The notes under the pieces are model-generated. The model was not told the DNA's origin and did no database searches. It saw only the letters and a list, made by a program, of their open reading frames with translations. Below, in pieces: positions 7,854 to 17,013 of a stretch of DNA of 39,308 nucleotides. A program made the position numbers and the translations under genes. The DNA is taken from NCBI GenBank assembly GCA_902602885.1, contig CACKSM010000008.1:1-39308 (forward strand). Direction: 5' to 3'. The DNA is from an uncultured Alphaproteobacteria bacterium (GTDB taxonomy: Bacteria > Pseudomonadota > Alphaproteobacteria > HIMB59 > GCA-002718135). The number at the start of each line of letters is the position of its first letter. The first letter of the stretch is position 1.

Positions 7854-8701
7854 TGAAAACTTTAAGATATAGAATTGGAAAAGAAGTGAAACCAGGGATT
7901 GTCGATACTCAAGGACAAGTTCGCGATGCTTCAACGTTGGTAAAAGATTGGGATAGAGAAAATGTAACTATTGATAAGCTTAATGAAGTGAAAAAAGCTG
8001 ATATTGGATCACTTCCTATTGTTCAAAGTTACGATAGTATTGCTCCTTGTGTCTGTAAAGAAAGTATTGGAAAGTTTATATGTATAGGATTAAATTACTC
8101 AGACCATGCTGAAGAAACTGGGATGAAAGTACCGCCTGAACCAATTATATTTGCAAAAGCAACAAGCGCTGTTATTGGTCCAAATGATGATGTAGAAATT
8201 CCTAAAAAATCTGTAAAGTCTGACTGGGAAGTAGAGCTTGGAGTAATTATTGGAAAAGAAGCAAAGTATATTTCAGAGAGTGAATCAGAATCTCATATAG
8301 CTGGTTACTGTGTTATTAATGATCTTAGTGAAAGAGAATTTCAGATAGAACACTCAGGCCAGTGGGTGAAAGGTAAGTCTTGTGATACTTTTGGACCAAT
8401 TGGTCCCTATTTGGTTACAACTGATGAAGTACCCGACCCACAAAATCTTAAAATGTGGTTAGAAGTTAATGGGAAAACAATGCAAAATGGCTCAACAAAT
8501 ACCATGGTTTATGGTGTAAATTTTCTAGTAAGTTATCTAAGCCAATTCATGTCATTGCAACCTGGTGACATTATTTCCACTGGTACACCTCCAGGAGTAG
8601 GCATGGGAATGAACCCACAGGTATTTTTAAAAGCTGGTGATGTAATGAAATTGGGAATTGAAGGTCTAGGAGAGCAAACTCAAAAAACTATTCAGGCGTA
8701 A
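7853..8701 (+). CDS. FAH-family 2,4-diketo-3-deoxy-L-fuconate hydrolase
   Basis: A fumarylacetoacetate-hydrolase-family protein of 282 residues. The ATG at 7853 within TAATG is preferred over an in-frame ATG at 7841 because it gives the family-like start MKTLRYRIG and the 1-base coupling common in this operon. Metal-binding acidic residues are seen at Glu126/Glu128 (DWEVELG) and Asp157 (NDLSER), followed by WVKGKSCDTFGP and the C-terminal GTPPGVG loop. In the L-fucose pathway this family splits 2,4-diketo-3-deoxy-L-fuconate into pyruvate and L-lactate. The preceding and following genes supply the matching reactions. The same family includes acylpyruvases, so the assignment depends partly on context. 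Confidence 0.87.
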   Translation: MKTLRYRIGKEVKPGIVDTQGQVRDASTLVKDWDRENVTIDKLNEVKKADIGSLPIVQSYDSIAPCVCKESIGKFICIGLNYSDHAEETGMKVPPEPIIFAKATSAVIGPNDDVEIPKKSVKSDWEVELGVIIGKEAKYISESESESHIAGYCVINDLSEREFQIEHSGQWVKGKSCDTFGPIGPYLVTTDEVPDPQNLKMWLEVNGKTMQNGSTNTMVYGVNFLVSYLSQFMSLQPGDIISTGTPPGVGMGMNPQVFLKAGDVMKLGIEGLGEQTQKTIQA

Positions 8702-9855
8702 TGTTTGGGAGTATTAATAACTGTCATAATGTAAAAGACTTTAGAAATTTAGCAAAAAAAAGGCTACCAAGTCCAATATTTCATTACATCGATGGTGCAG
8801 CAGATGATGAAATAACTTATAAAAGAAACACAGATGCTTACGAGCAATGTGATTTGATTCCAAATGTTTTAAGTGGCGTTGATAAAGTGGATATGTCAAC
8901 TACGGTTATGGGACAAAAGTTAGATATACCTTTGTATTGTGCACCTACTGCTCTTCAAAGGTTGTTCCATCATGAAGGTGAGATTGGAGTTGCAAAAGCT
9001 GCCGAAAAATTTGGCACAATGTTTGGAATATCTTCTTTAGGTACAGCAAGTATCGAGGAGATATCAAATTTAGTTAAAACACCAAAACTTTTTCAACTTT
9101 ATGTTCATAAAGATAAAGGATTAAACAAAGCCCTTATAGAAAGATGTAAAGAGTCAAATTTTGAAGCAATGGCAGTTACAGTTGATACGGCTGTTGGAGG
9201 AAATCGTGAAAGAGATTTATATACAGGTTTCACTATTCCAATGAAATTAAAACTCAATAGCGTTTTAAGTTTTATGCTCCATCCAAAGTGGGCAGTCGAT
9301 TATTTTACAAAACCTAAATGGGAATTAAGTAATCTAAAAGATCACATTAATGAAGGCACAACAGTAATGACAACAATAGGAGATTATTTCACAAAAATGC
9401 TTGATAATTCAATGAGTTGGAAAGATGTAGAAAATATTAATAAAGAGTGGGGTCGTCAATTTGCTATTAAAGGTGTTATGTCTGTAGACGATGCAAAAAA
9501 AGCTGTTGATGTAGGCGCCTCAGCTATAATGGTTTCAAATCATGGTGGTAGACAATTAGATGGTTCAAGATCACCATTTGATCAACTAGCTGAAATTGTT
9601 GATGCTGTTGGAGATAAGATAGATGTAATTTGTGAAGGAGGAATTAGAAGAGGTACTCATGTTTTAAAGGCACTGTCACTTGGTGCAAAAGCCTGTTCTG
9701 GTGGAAGAATGTATCTATACGCTTTGGCAGCAGGAGGTCAAAAAGGTGTTGAAAAAAGTTTATCTAATTTACGCAATGAAATTGAACGAGATATGAAATT
9801 AATGGGAGTTTCTAACGTAAAAGAACTCACAAGAAAAAATCTAAAATTCAGATAA
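8701..9855 (+). CDS. lldD: FMN-dependent L-lactate dehydrogenase
   Basis: A 384-residue FMN alpha-hydroxy acid dehydrogenase. It has the N-terminal FHYIDGAADDE motif (Tyr29), the QLYVHKD substrate/FMN segment and the catalytic SNHGGRQLDG with His281 and Arg284. A GGIRRG phosphate-binding loop lies near residue 320. The length fits LldD (about 380-396). It oxidises L-lactate to pyruvate, passing electrons to the membrane quinone pool. As last gene of the fuconate operon (1-base overlap with the hydrolase gene) it would recycle the lactate released by the previous step. Other L-2-hydroxy acids are possible substrates. Confidence 0.85.
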   Translation: MFGSINNCHNVKDFRNLAKKRLPSPIFHYIDGAADDEITYKRNTDAYEQCDLIPNVLSGVDKVDMSTTVMGQKLDIPLYCAPTALQRLFHHEGEIGVAKAAEKFGTMFGISSLGTASIEEISNLVKTPKLFQLYVHKDKGLNKALIERCKESNFEAMAVTVDTAVGGNRERDLYTGFTIPMKLKLNSVLSFMLHPKWAVDYFTKPKWELSNLKDHINEGTTVMTTIGDYFTKMLDNSMSWKDVENINKEWGRQFAIKGVMSVDDAKKAVDVGASAIMVSNHGGRQLDGSRSPFDQLAEIVDAVGDKIDVICEGGIRRGTHVLKALSLGAKACSGGRMYLYALAAGGQKGVEKSLSNLRNEIERDMKLMGVSNVKELTRKNLKFR

Positions 9856-9915
9856 ATTAACAACTTTCTTAAAAAAAATATTTATTCTAATTCAATTTTA
9901 TTTTACAAATTTTTT

Positions 9916-10236
9916 ATGAATGATGAAATAGAGCCAATCTTAATAGGTGAAGTTGACGATATTGATGTTGGCTCGGTTGAAAATTTTGAATACGACGATG
10001 TAAATTATGCAATTTATAGACTTGAGTCTGGCTTTTTTGCAACTGAAGGAAATTGCCCTTGTGCAGAGAAAACTTTATTAAGTGAATCTAGTATTGAAGG
10101 TGAAGAACTGGAGTGTCCAACATGCGGAAATAAATTTAGTATTGTATCTGGAGACTCTATATCTGATTTAGAACAGACCCCACTAAAAATATTTGATGTT
10201 ACAGAAGAAGATGGAAATCTTTACCTTAATATTTAA
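9916..10236 (+). CDS. Rieske-fold-like small protein with four Cys
   Basis: This 106-residue soluble protein aligns by eye with small Rieske ferredoxins, including the region before the first cluster loop (GFFATEGNCPC) and the LECPTCGNKFSIVSGD segment. A true Rieske centre uses C-x-H and C-x2-H about 17 residues apart. Here the ligands are Cys47-x-Cys49, 17 residues, then Cys67-x2-Cys70, so both histidines are replaced by cysteine at identical spacing. It could carry an all-Cys [2Fe-2S], a single Fe or a Zn. It may serve as electron donor to an oxygenase or as a regulatory module. It is 60 bases after lldD, and its stop overlaps the convergent dehydrogenase gene. Confidence 0.7.
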   Translation: MNDEIEPILIGEVDDIDVGSVENFEYDDVNYAIYRLESGFFATEGNCPCAEKTLLSESSIEGEELECPTCGNKFSIVSGDSISDLEQTPLKIFDVTEEDGNLYLNI

Positions 10237-11198
10237 TCAAAAATATTTAGATTTATAATATTACTTTTATTTAAGTTTTTACTTTTAGTTAAAAAATCAA
10301 AAACATTTTCACACGATTCCACTGACATTCTTTTTCTACATTCTAAAGTTAAAGCAGCGTTATGAGGAGTTAATAAAATATTATTTAAAGAAAAAAGTTT
10401 ATGATTTTCTATAGGTGGTTCTTTTTCAAATACATCAACACCAGCACCAAAAATTTTTTCATTTTTTAAAGCTTCATATAAAGCGTTTTCATTAATTATA
10501 CCTCCTCTTGCTGTATTAATTAAAATCAAATTTGATTTAAAGGTTTCAAATTGATCAAAAGAAATCAAATTTTTTGTTTTTTCATTTAAAGGTAAATGGA
10601 TACTTATATAATCAGCAATTTTAAAGCCTTCGTCTTTATTGATTGGAATACAGTTAAGATTTTTTATTTCTTCATCCGAAAGAAAAGGATCATGTACATA
10701 AACTTTCATTTCAAACCCACTACATCTTTTTGCTAAAGCTTTTCCTATTCGGCCAAAACCAAGAATTAAAATTTTTTTATTGTAGAGTTCAAAGTAGTTG
10801 GGAAGATTACCTTTTTCTTTAAATTTACCTAATTTCACCAATTTATCTGATTCAAAAATATTCTTTGTCAAACAAAGCATCATAGTCATTACATGTTCAG
10901 CTACACTCGTTGCATTTGCTGTCCCAGTAATGGCCATAGCTATTTTATTATTATTTAAATATTCAGTATCTACATTGTCATAGCCAACACCATGTCTTGC
11001 AACAATTTTTAGGTTCTTTGCTTGAGAAAGTATATTTTTATTTATTTCTGCTGTTCTTACAACAATACCATCCACATCTCGTAATTTTTCAATTAGGTGA
11101 TCTTCATCAATATTATTAGTAACAAAATATTCAATATTATTTTTATCAAATATCTCATATCCACTTGGATGAATTTCACCAACAATCCCAACTTTCAT
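10233..11198 (-). CDS. D-2-hydroxyacid dehydrogenase (SerA-like)
   Basis: A 321-residue NAD-dependent D-isomer-specific 2-hydroxyacid dehydrogenase. The dinucleotide loop is GFGRIG (147-152), with Asp170 at the end of the next strand favouring NAD. The catalytic triad is Arg231 (NTARGG), Glu260 (EKEPP) and His279 (TPHNAA). It has the short form, without the ACT domain of serine-biosynthetic PHGDH. Neighbouring sugar genes suggest reduction of hydroxypyruvate, glyoxylate or a sugar-derived 2-keto acid. It is divergent from iolD across a 100-base gap and convergent with the Rieske-like gene. Confidence 0.85.
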   Translation of the reverse strand: MKVGIVGEIHPSGYEIFDKNNIEYFVTNNIDEDHLIEKLRDVDGIVVRTAEINKNILSQAKNLKIVARHGVGYDNVDTEYLNNNKIAMAITGTANATSVAEHVMTMMLCLTKNIFESDKLVKLGKFKEKGNLPNYFELYNKKILILGFGRIGKALAKRCSGFEMKVYVHDPFLSDEEIKNLNCIPINKDEGFKIADYISIHLPLNEKTKNLISFDQFETFKSNLILINTARGGIINENALYEALKNEKIFGAGVDVFEKEPPIENHKLFSLNNILLTPHNAALTLECRKRMSVESCENVFDFLTKSKNLNKSNIINLNIFD

Positions 11199-11263
11199 GA
11201 GATATTCTATATTCTAAAATATTAGAAAAATAAATTGTTTAACTCTTTAAATTATTTTTTTAA

Positions 11264-11294
11264 TATAATAGTATCTATTTTTTTTGTGAAAGGA
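11264..11294 (+). promoter_or_regulatory. Probable -10 element and SD upstream of iolD
   Basis: In the 100-base divergent gap, a perfect TATAAT lies at 11264-11269, 29 bases before the iolD ATG. AAAGGA at 11289-11294 is a fair ribosome-binding site with 4-base spacing. A -35 is not clear: TTGTTT at 11235-11240 is 23 bases upstream, too far for a standard sigma-70 promoter. The AT-rich background makes chance TATAAT likely, so this is tentative. Confidence 0.35.
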
Positions 11295-11298
11295 ACAA

Positions 11299-13143
11299 AT
11301 GAAAACAATTAGAATGTCATGTTCACATGCATTAATTAAGTATTTAACTATGCAAAAAATTTTAATTAATGGAAAAAAAGAACAATTATTTCCAGGTGCT
11401 TTCGGTATTTATGGCCATGGTAATGTTGCTTGTATTGGACAAGCTATGGAAGAATATCAAAATGAACTTCCTGGATACAGAGGTCATCATGAACAAAATA
11501 TGGCACTAACAGGTATTGCATATGCTCGTGCCAAAAGAAGACAACAAATATTTGTTGCAACTTCATCTGTTGGACCTGGTTCTACTAATATGGTTACAGC
11601 TGCAGCAGTTGCTTTAAGTAACAGACTTCCAATTTTACTTTTACCAGGTGATACATTTTCTAGCCGTTTTCCAGATCCTGTTTTACAACAAGTAGAACAT
11701 TTTAATTCCCCTTCAGAAACTCAAAATGATTCATTTAAATCTGTATCACGATATTTTGATCGAATAACTAGACCTGAACAAATTTTAACATCTTTACCAC
11801 AAGCAATTAATGTAATGCTTGATCCTGCAGATTGTGGACCAGCAGTAATTTCTATGTCACAAGATGTTCAAGGAGAAGCCTATGATTATCCTGAAATCTT
11901 TTTTGAAGAAAAAATTCATGAAATTAGAAGAATTCATCCTGATCCAAATCAAATACAAAAAGCTGCAGATAAATTAAAACAATCTAAACAACCAATTATT
12001 ATTTCAGGTGGAGGTGTTTTATATTCAGAAGCAGAAGAGGAAATTTCTAATTTTGCAAAAAAACATAATATTCCTGTAACAGCAACTGTAATGGGGATTG
12101 GTTGTATGAATAAAGATGATCCCTATTATATAAGTGCAATTGGTTGCTTAGGAGAAGGCTCATCTAATAACCTTGCTACTGATACAGATTTAGCACTAGC
12201 TGTGGGAACAAAGTTAGGAGACTTTACAACTGGCTCTTGGACTAATTTTGAAAATGAAAATTTTCAACTTGTATCAATAAATACTTCACGATTTGACACT
12301 ACAAAACATCGTGCTACTCCTGTTGTAAGCGATGCAAAAATTGGACTTCAAGAATTATCAAAAGCATTAGGAGATTGGAAAGCACCAGATAATTGGTACC
12401 AGCGTTCAATTGAGGAAAGAAATAAATGGGATGAATATGTTGCCAAAGAAAGCGGACCAACAAATCAAGAATTACCATCCTATGCTCATGCTGTAGGAGC
12501 AGTTTATAGAAACTCAGACCCATCAGATATTGTGGTCACTGCAGCTGGAGGGTTAGTTGGAGAAGTGGTTCAAATATGGAAACCTAAAGAACTGAATACT
12601 TTTGAAACTGAATGGGGTTTTAGTTGCATGAGTTATGAAATATCAGGTGCACTTGGAATCAAAATGGCAAAACCTGAACAAGATGTAATTGTATTTGTAG
12701 GTGATGGTTCATACCTCTTACAAAATAGCGATATCTACAGTTCAGTTTTATATGATAAAAAATTAATTATAGTTGTTTGTGATAATGGTGGTCATATGGT
12801 TATTAATAGATTGCAATTGGCAAAAGGTGGGAATGAATATCTTTGCAATCTCAATGCTGCAAGAGCGACAAATGTACAGTTTGTAGATTTTGAAGCTCAC
12901 GCAAAAAGTATGGGTGCAAATGGTGAGACTGTTAAATCTATTTCAGAATTAGAGGCCGCTTTCAAAAGAGCAAAAGAATCAGACAAAACATATGTTATTT
13001 CTATGAAAACAGATGGGTATGAATGGTTAGAGGGGACAGCTTTCTGGGAAAGCCCAACACTTGAAGTAGATAACACTGAAGGTAAGAAATCAGCTCTTAA
13101 TGAATTTTTAGAAGGAAAAAATAAACAACGTAAGGGCGTATAA
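11299..13143 (+). CDS. iolD: IolD, THcHDO hydrolase (ThDP enzyme)
   Basis: A 614-residue thiamine-diphosphate enzyme, close to the usual IolD length. The N-terminal domain has GYRGHHEQNMAL with the cofactor-activating Glu65, and the family-specific PGDTFSSRFPDPVLQQVEH stretch. The ThDP/Mg2+ motif begins GDGSYLLQ near residue 469 and ends in the CDNGGH segment. IolD opens the ring of 3D-(3,5/4)-trihydroxycyclohexane-1,2-dione to 5-deoxy-D-glucuronate in myo-inositol breakdown. The downstream RbsABC-type importer and Gfo/Idh dehydrogenase suit inositol use, but iolB, iolC, iolE and iolJ are not in the window. A related cyclic dione remains possible. Confidence 0.9.
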   Translation: MKTIRMSCSHALIKYLTMQKILINGKKEQLFPGAFGIYGHGNVACIGQAMEEYQNELPGYRGHHEQNMALTGIAYARAKRRQQIFVATSSVGPGSTNMVTAAAVALSNRLPILLLPGDTFSSRFPDPVLQQVEHFNSPSETQNDSFKSVSRYFDRITRPEQILTSLPQAINVMLDPADCGPAVISMSQDVQGEAYDYPEIFFEEKIHEIRRIHPDPNQIQKAADKLKQSKQPIIISGGGVLYSEAEEEISNFAKKHNIPVTATVMGIGCMNKDDPYYISAIGCLGEGSSNNLATDTDLALAVGTKLGDFTTGSWTNFENENFQLVSINTSRFDTTKHRATPVVSDAKIGLQELSKALGDWKAPDNWYQRSIEERNKWDEYVAKESGPTNQELPSYAHAVGAVYRNSDPSDIVVTAAGGLVGEVVQIWKPKELNTFETEWGFSCMSYEISGALGIKMAKPEQDVIVFVGDGSYLLQNSDIYSSVLYDKKLIIVVCDNGGHMVINRLQLAKGGNEYLCNLNAARATNVQFVDFEAHAKSMGANGETVKSISELEAAFKRAKESDKTYVISMKTDGYEWLEGTAFWESPTLEVDNTEGKKSALNEFLEGKNKQRKGV

Positions 13144-13177
13144 AAATAAATTTCTTTTTCTAAAATTCAAAAATTGT

Positions 13178-14206
13178 ATGAGTCAAAACAAGCCTATAAT
13201 TTTATTAGATCCATATCCAAGAACAATGGACCTACTTTTTTCTAAAGAAAATTTAAAATACTTAAAAAAAAATTTTAAACTTATTACTGCCCCAAATAAA
13301 AATAAAAATAATTTTTATGAAAAAAATTTACCAAAGGCAGATTATATCTTTGGGCAGCCCAATTTACCTTCATCCTTAATTTCTAAATCCACAAAACTTA
13401 AAGCAATTTTTAATGTAGAAAGCAATTTTATGGACAATATGGATTACGATTATTGTTTTAGAAAAGGAATACATGTTTTAGCAACATCGCCTGTGTTTGC
13501 TCAACCTGTTGCTGAAATGGCAATGGGTCTTACTTTATCTATAGCTAGAAGTATTCATATTGCTCACTCAGACTTTATTTCAAAAAAAGAAAAATATGGT
13601 GGCGCAATAAGTCAGAATAATTTTTTAATAAAAAATAAAACATTTGGTTTAATTGGATTTGGTGATTTAGCTAAATCACTTACTCCTATAATCAAAGCAT
13701 TCTCTAATAAAATTATTGCCTATGATCCTTGGATTCCCAATAAAGAAATCGAAAAATTTGATGTTAAGCCTACTAGTTTAAATTCGTTACTCAAAAATGC
13801 TGACATCATTTATATATTAGCTTCCATTACTTCCTCTAATGAAGCTATGATTAATACTTCTAAACTTAAATTAATAAAAGATGGATCAGTGTTTGTCTTA
13901 ATGAGTAGAGCGGCCATAATAAATTTTGATGATTTTTTTAATTTTTTAAAAAATAGAAATGTGTTTGCTGCCATTGATGTTTTTCCACAAGAGCCATTTC
14001 CTAAAAATCATAAATTAAGAAAACTCAAAAATGTAATTTTTTCTCCACACAGAGCCGGCGCATTAGACAGCGCATTTAAAGAGATGGGTGAATTAGTAAT
14101 TCAAGATTTAAAACTTATTTCAAAAGGCCTGCCTCCTAAATTATGCAAAAAAGCTGAAAGAGAAACTGTTAAATATTTACGCTCAAAACCAGTTGATATT
14201 AATTAA
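13178..14206 (+). CDS. Divergent D-2-hydroxyacid dehydrogenase
   Basis: A 342-residue protein of the D-isomer-specific 2-hydroxyacid dehydrogenase family. The catalytic Arg244 (MSRAAI), Glu272 (PQEPFP) and His291 (SPHRAG) are present. The nucleotide loop reads GFGDLA (160-165), so the third Gly of the usual GxGxxG is Ala; Asp183 follows at the NAD-ribose position. The protein has a C-terminal tail of about 40 residues and is Lys/Asn-rich. It lies 34 bases after iolD and 21 before a sugar ABC ATPase, probably the same transcript. It is clearly not a close relative of the - strand dehydrogenase at 10233-11198. Substrate unknown. Confidence 0.78.
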   Translation: MSQNKPIILLDPYPRTMDLLFSKENLKYLKKNFKLITAPNKNKNNFYEKNLPKADYIFGQPNLPSSLISKSTKLKAIFNVESNFMDNMDYDYCFRKGIHVLATSPVFAQPVAEMAMGLTLSIARSIHIAHSDFISKKEKYGGAISQNNFLIKNKTFGLIGFGDLAKSLTPIIKAFSNKIIAYDPWIPNKEIEKFDVKPTSLNSLLKNADIIYILASITSSNEAMINTSKLKLIKDGSVFVLMSRAAIINFDDFFNFLKNRNVFAAIDVFPQEPFPKNHKLRKLKNVIFSPHRAGALDSAFKEMGELVIQDLKLISKGLPPKLCKKAERETVKYLRSKPVDIN

Positions 14207-14227
14207 AATTTATTTAAAAACACACTT

Positions 14228-14974
14228 ATGTCAGATAACTTAGTACTGGAAGCTAAATCAGTTTCAAAATTTTTTGGTACTATTACAGCACTTCAAAATG
14301 TAGATCTTCATTTAAATAAAGGTGAGGTTCTTGGTGTCGTCGGCGATAACGGTGCTGGAAAGTCTACATTAATGAAAGTTTTATCAGGATTATATAAGCC
14401 AAGTGAAGGATCTCTTTTTTTTGATAAAGAAAAAGTAACTTTAAATAGTCCCAGAGACTCTCAAAATTTGGGCTTAGAAATGGTCTATCAAGATTTAGCA
14501 CTAGCTGGGAATCTCCCCATTGGTGATAATATTTTTTTAGGAAGAGAGCCAACAAGAAAAGTTGGCCCTTTCAATTTTTTAGATCATAAAAAAAGAAAAC
14601 AGTTAACTGAAGAGCATCTTGCAAAACTAAAAATTAACGTAAAGAGTGCTGATCAAAAGGTTGAAGAATTATCAGGTGGACAAAGACAAGCTGTTGCGAT
14701 TGCTAGAGCTACAGCTTTTAATGCAAAAATTGTATTGATGGATGAACCAACAGCTGCACTTGCTGTTAAGGAAGTGGGGAAAGTTTTAGATTTAATTTTA
14801 AATCTTAAAAAGTTAGGTGTTAGTGTAATAGTAATTAGCCATCGAATGGATGATATTTTTACTGTTTGTGATCGAGTCATGGCACTTTTTCAAGGAACAA
14901 ACTTTGCTGAGTCAGAATTAAAAAATACTTCAAGAGACGAAGTGATTGGATGGATCATGGGGAAAAAAGATTAA
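14228..14974 (+). CDS. Sugar ABC importer ATPase (FrcA/RbsA-like, single domain)
   Basis: A 248-residue nucleotide-binding subunit with Walker A GDNGAGKST (39-47), signature LSGGQRQAVAIARA starting at residue 148, Walker B IVLMDEPT and the H-loop ISHRMDD. Classical RbsA has two ATPase domains in about 500 residues; this one has a single domain, as in the FrcA type. It therefore should act as a homodimer under the RbsC-type permease encoded next. The permease start overlaps its stop by 1 base (TAATG). Confidence 0.9.
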   Translation: MSDNLVLEAKSVSKFFGTITALQNVDLHLNKGEVLGVVGDNGAGKSTLMKVLSGLYKPSEGSLFFDKEKVTLNSPRDSQNLGLEMVYQDLALAGNLPIGDNIFLGREPTRKVGPFNFLDHKKRKQLTEEHLAKLKINVKSADQKVEELSGGQRQAVAIARATAFNAKIVLMDEPTAALAVKEVGKVLDLILNLKKLGVSVIVISHRMDDIFTVCDRVMALFQGTNFAESELKNTSRDEVIGWIMGKKD

Positions 14975-15981
14975 TGGATAAGAATCAAGAATCTTTATTT
15001 GTCAGACTTATTCCTTTTTTTGAAAGATATGGGATCTTATTACTTATCCTAATAATGATTGCTGTCCTGCATTTGTTGCAACCTGATGTGTTTTTATCAT
15101 GGAGAAATGTAACAAACATTTTTAAACAAGTTTCTTGGCAGTCTATGTTAGCACTTGGTGTTTTTATGGTCATTGTAACTGCAGGTATAGATCTATCAGT
15201 TGGTTCAATTATTATGTTATCATTAATGGGACTCGCTATTGCTTCGAAGGCAGGAATGCCGTGGTACGTCGTCATGTTAGTTGCGCCAGCAATTGGATTT
15301 TTGTGTGGCATGTTTAATGGTATTGGAATTACCTTACTTCGAATGCCTCATCCATTCATAATGACACTAGGGACGCTTTATATATTTAGAGGTATTGGAA
15401 ATCTTATATCCGGCGGTGTTCCAATAACAGGTTTTGCTGAACAGATTAGAGTTATAGGAAATGGTAAAATTAAACTGGATGTAATTTTTGGAGAAGGCGC
15501 AAGAGAGTACATACCCACAAGTTTAATTTTAATGATTGTAATATTTTTTATCTTTTGGATATTTTTAAATCATACACGAATAGGTAAATGGATTTATGCA
15601 ATTGGAGGTAACCCAGGAGCAGCAAGGGCAGCAGGTATTAACGTTGATCGAATTTTGATCGTCGTTTACACACTTTGTGGTTTTTTGGCGGGCATCGGAG
15701 GTTTAATTTTAGCTGGAAGAACGAATTCCGCTTATCCAAATGCTGGTTTACAATCTGAGCTAGATGCGATTGCAGCAGTAATTATAGGTGGAGCAAGCTT
15801 CTTTGGGGGAAGAGGAACCGTTTTAGGTGTATTCGCTGGAGTCATGATTATGGGTATACTCCGAAATGGTCTAAATTTAATGAATGTCAGTGTTTTCTGG
15901 CAACAAGTTCTTATTGGGTCAATTATTATTTTGGCTGTTTATATCGATGTTCTAAGAAGACAACTTGCAACCAGAACATAA
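14974..15981 (+). CDS. RbsC-type sugar ABC permease
   Basis: An inner-membrane permease of 335 residues with many hydrophobic segments. It has the family landmarks GIDLSVGSIIMLSLMG, RAAGINVDRI and the C-terminal IAAVIIGGASFFGGRGT. I place the start at 14974, where TAATG couples it to the ATPase, giving MDKNQESLFVRL. An in-frame ATG at 14950 would add eight residues inside the upstream gene. It forms the channel of the importer with the preceding ATPase and the following binding protein. The ligand is probably a monosaccharide or cyclitol. Confidence 0.9.
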   Translation: MDKNQESLFVRLIPFFERYGILLLILIMIAVLHLLQPDVFLSWRNVTNIFKQVSWQSMLALGVFMVIVTAGIDLSVGSIIMLSLMGLAIASKAGMPWYVVMLVAPAIGFLCGMFNGIGITLLRMPHPFIMTLGTLYIFRGIGNLISGGVPITGFAEQIRVIGNGKIKLDVIFGEGAREYIPTSLILMIVIFFIFWIFLNHTRIGKWIYAIGGNPGAARAAGINVDRILIVVYTLCGFLAGIGGLILAGRTNSAYPNAGLQSELDAIAAVIIGGASFFGGRGTVLGVFAGVMIMGILRNGLNLMNVSVFWQQVLIGSIIILAVYIDVLRRQLATRT

Positions 15982-16070
15982 TATCAAAAAATAATCATTT
16001 TCTGACAAACAGTCACTTGATTAGAATTTCATTTTTCATTAATGTTTAAAAAAAAATTTTAGGAGGAAAA

Positions 16071-16988
16071 ATGAAATTTTTTATTTCTATAATTACTACT
16101 TCTTTATTGTTTTTTTCAGGTAGTCTTCTTGCAGGATCGCATGCTAAAACAATAATGCTAAGTACAAAAGGACCAGGTGCTGGAAATCCATTTTGGGCTT
16201 CAGTTGAAGCTGGTGCAAAAGATGCTGCTGAGGAATTAGGTGTAAACCTAATTATTCTTTCACCACCGCAAGAGAGTGATGTTATGGCTCAGGTAGCGCA
16301 AATTGAAGACCAAATTGCTAAAGGTGTAGACGGTATTGCGATTGCACCAACTGACCCTAACGCAGTTGCTCCAATTCTTGATGATGCAATGGCTTCAGGT
16401 GTTCCAGTTGTATACATTGATACTAATGGAATTAATGAAGGTGTAACTTTCATTGGAACTAATAATATCAATGGTGCTGCTTTAGCTGCTCAATACATTT
16501 GTGATAATGTTCCAAGTGGTTCTGATGTTGCAATTCTTCAAGGAATGATAACGCAAACTACTGGTCAACACAGAGCGGAAGGATCTCACAAAGGTCTTGA
16601 AGCATGTGGCATGAACATTGTTGCTGAACTTCCAGCTAACTGGGATACTGCACAAGGTATGTCAGTAACAGAAGATATCATCACTGGTAACCCAAATCTA
16701 AAAGCAATCTTTGCTTCTAATGACAATATGGGTCTAGGTGCTATTCAAGCATTAAAAAATGCTGATATGCTAGATGATGTTGTCGTTGTTGGATTTGATG
16801 CTAACCCTGATGCTGCTGCAAGTGTAATGGCTGGTGAAATGTCAGCTACTATTGCTCAATTCTCATACAACATGGGATACATGGGTGTAGAAAATGCACT
16901 TAAATTAGCTAATGGTGAAAGTATTCCAGATAACATTGATACTGGAACTGTATTAGTTACTAAAGAAAACGCTGCAGACTTTATGTAA
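16071..16988 (+). CDS. RbsB-type periplasmic sugar-binding protein
   Basis: A 305-residue periplasmic binding protein (Peripla_BP_4 family). A Sec signal peptide covers about the first 21-25 residues, with a hydrophobic core and cleavage near LLA or SHA. Then comes KTIMLSTKGPGAGNPFW, the typical first strand and ligand contact. Further landmarks are AIAPTDPNAV and VVVGFDANPDA. A strong AGGAGG at 16061-16066 precedes the ATG, unlike the weak sites of the neighbouring membrane and ATPase genes, fitting the excess of binding protein needed. It completes the importer encoded from 14228. Ligand unknown; the nearby iolD makes a cyclitol possible. Confidence 0.9.
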   Translation: MKFFISIITTSLLFFSGSLLAGSHAKTIMLSTKGPGAGNPFWASVEAGAKDAAEELGVNLIILSPPQESDVMAQVAQIEDQIAKGVDGIAIAPTDPNAVAPILDDAMASGVPVVYIDTNGINEGVTFIGTNNINGAALAAQYICDNVPSGSDVAILQGMITQTTGQHRAEGSHKGLEACGMNIVAELPANWDTAQGMSVTEDIITGNPNLKAIFASNDNMGLGAIQALKNADMLDDVVVVGFDANPDAAASVMAGEMSATIAQFSYNMGYMGVENALKLANGESIPDNIDTGTVLVTKENAADFM

Positions 16989-17013
16989 GTCAAAGCTAAA
17001 AATTATTTTAAAG

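Noticed and set aside
14950-14973. Upstream start for the RbsC-type permease
   Set aside because: It adds only eight residues within the ATPase gene. TAATG at 14974 is the coupling used elsewhere in the window.
14985-15311. Long reverse-strand open frames inside permease and sulfatase genes
   Set aside because: They mirror strong + strand coding genes with clear family motifs, and show no motif or ribosome site of their own.
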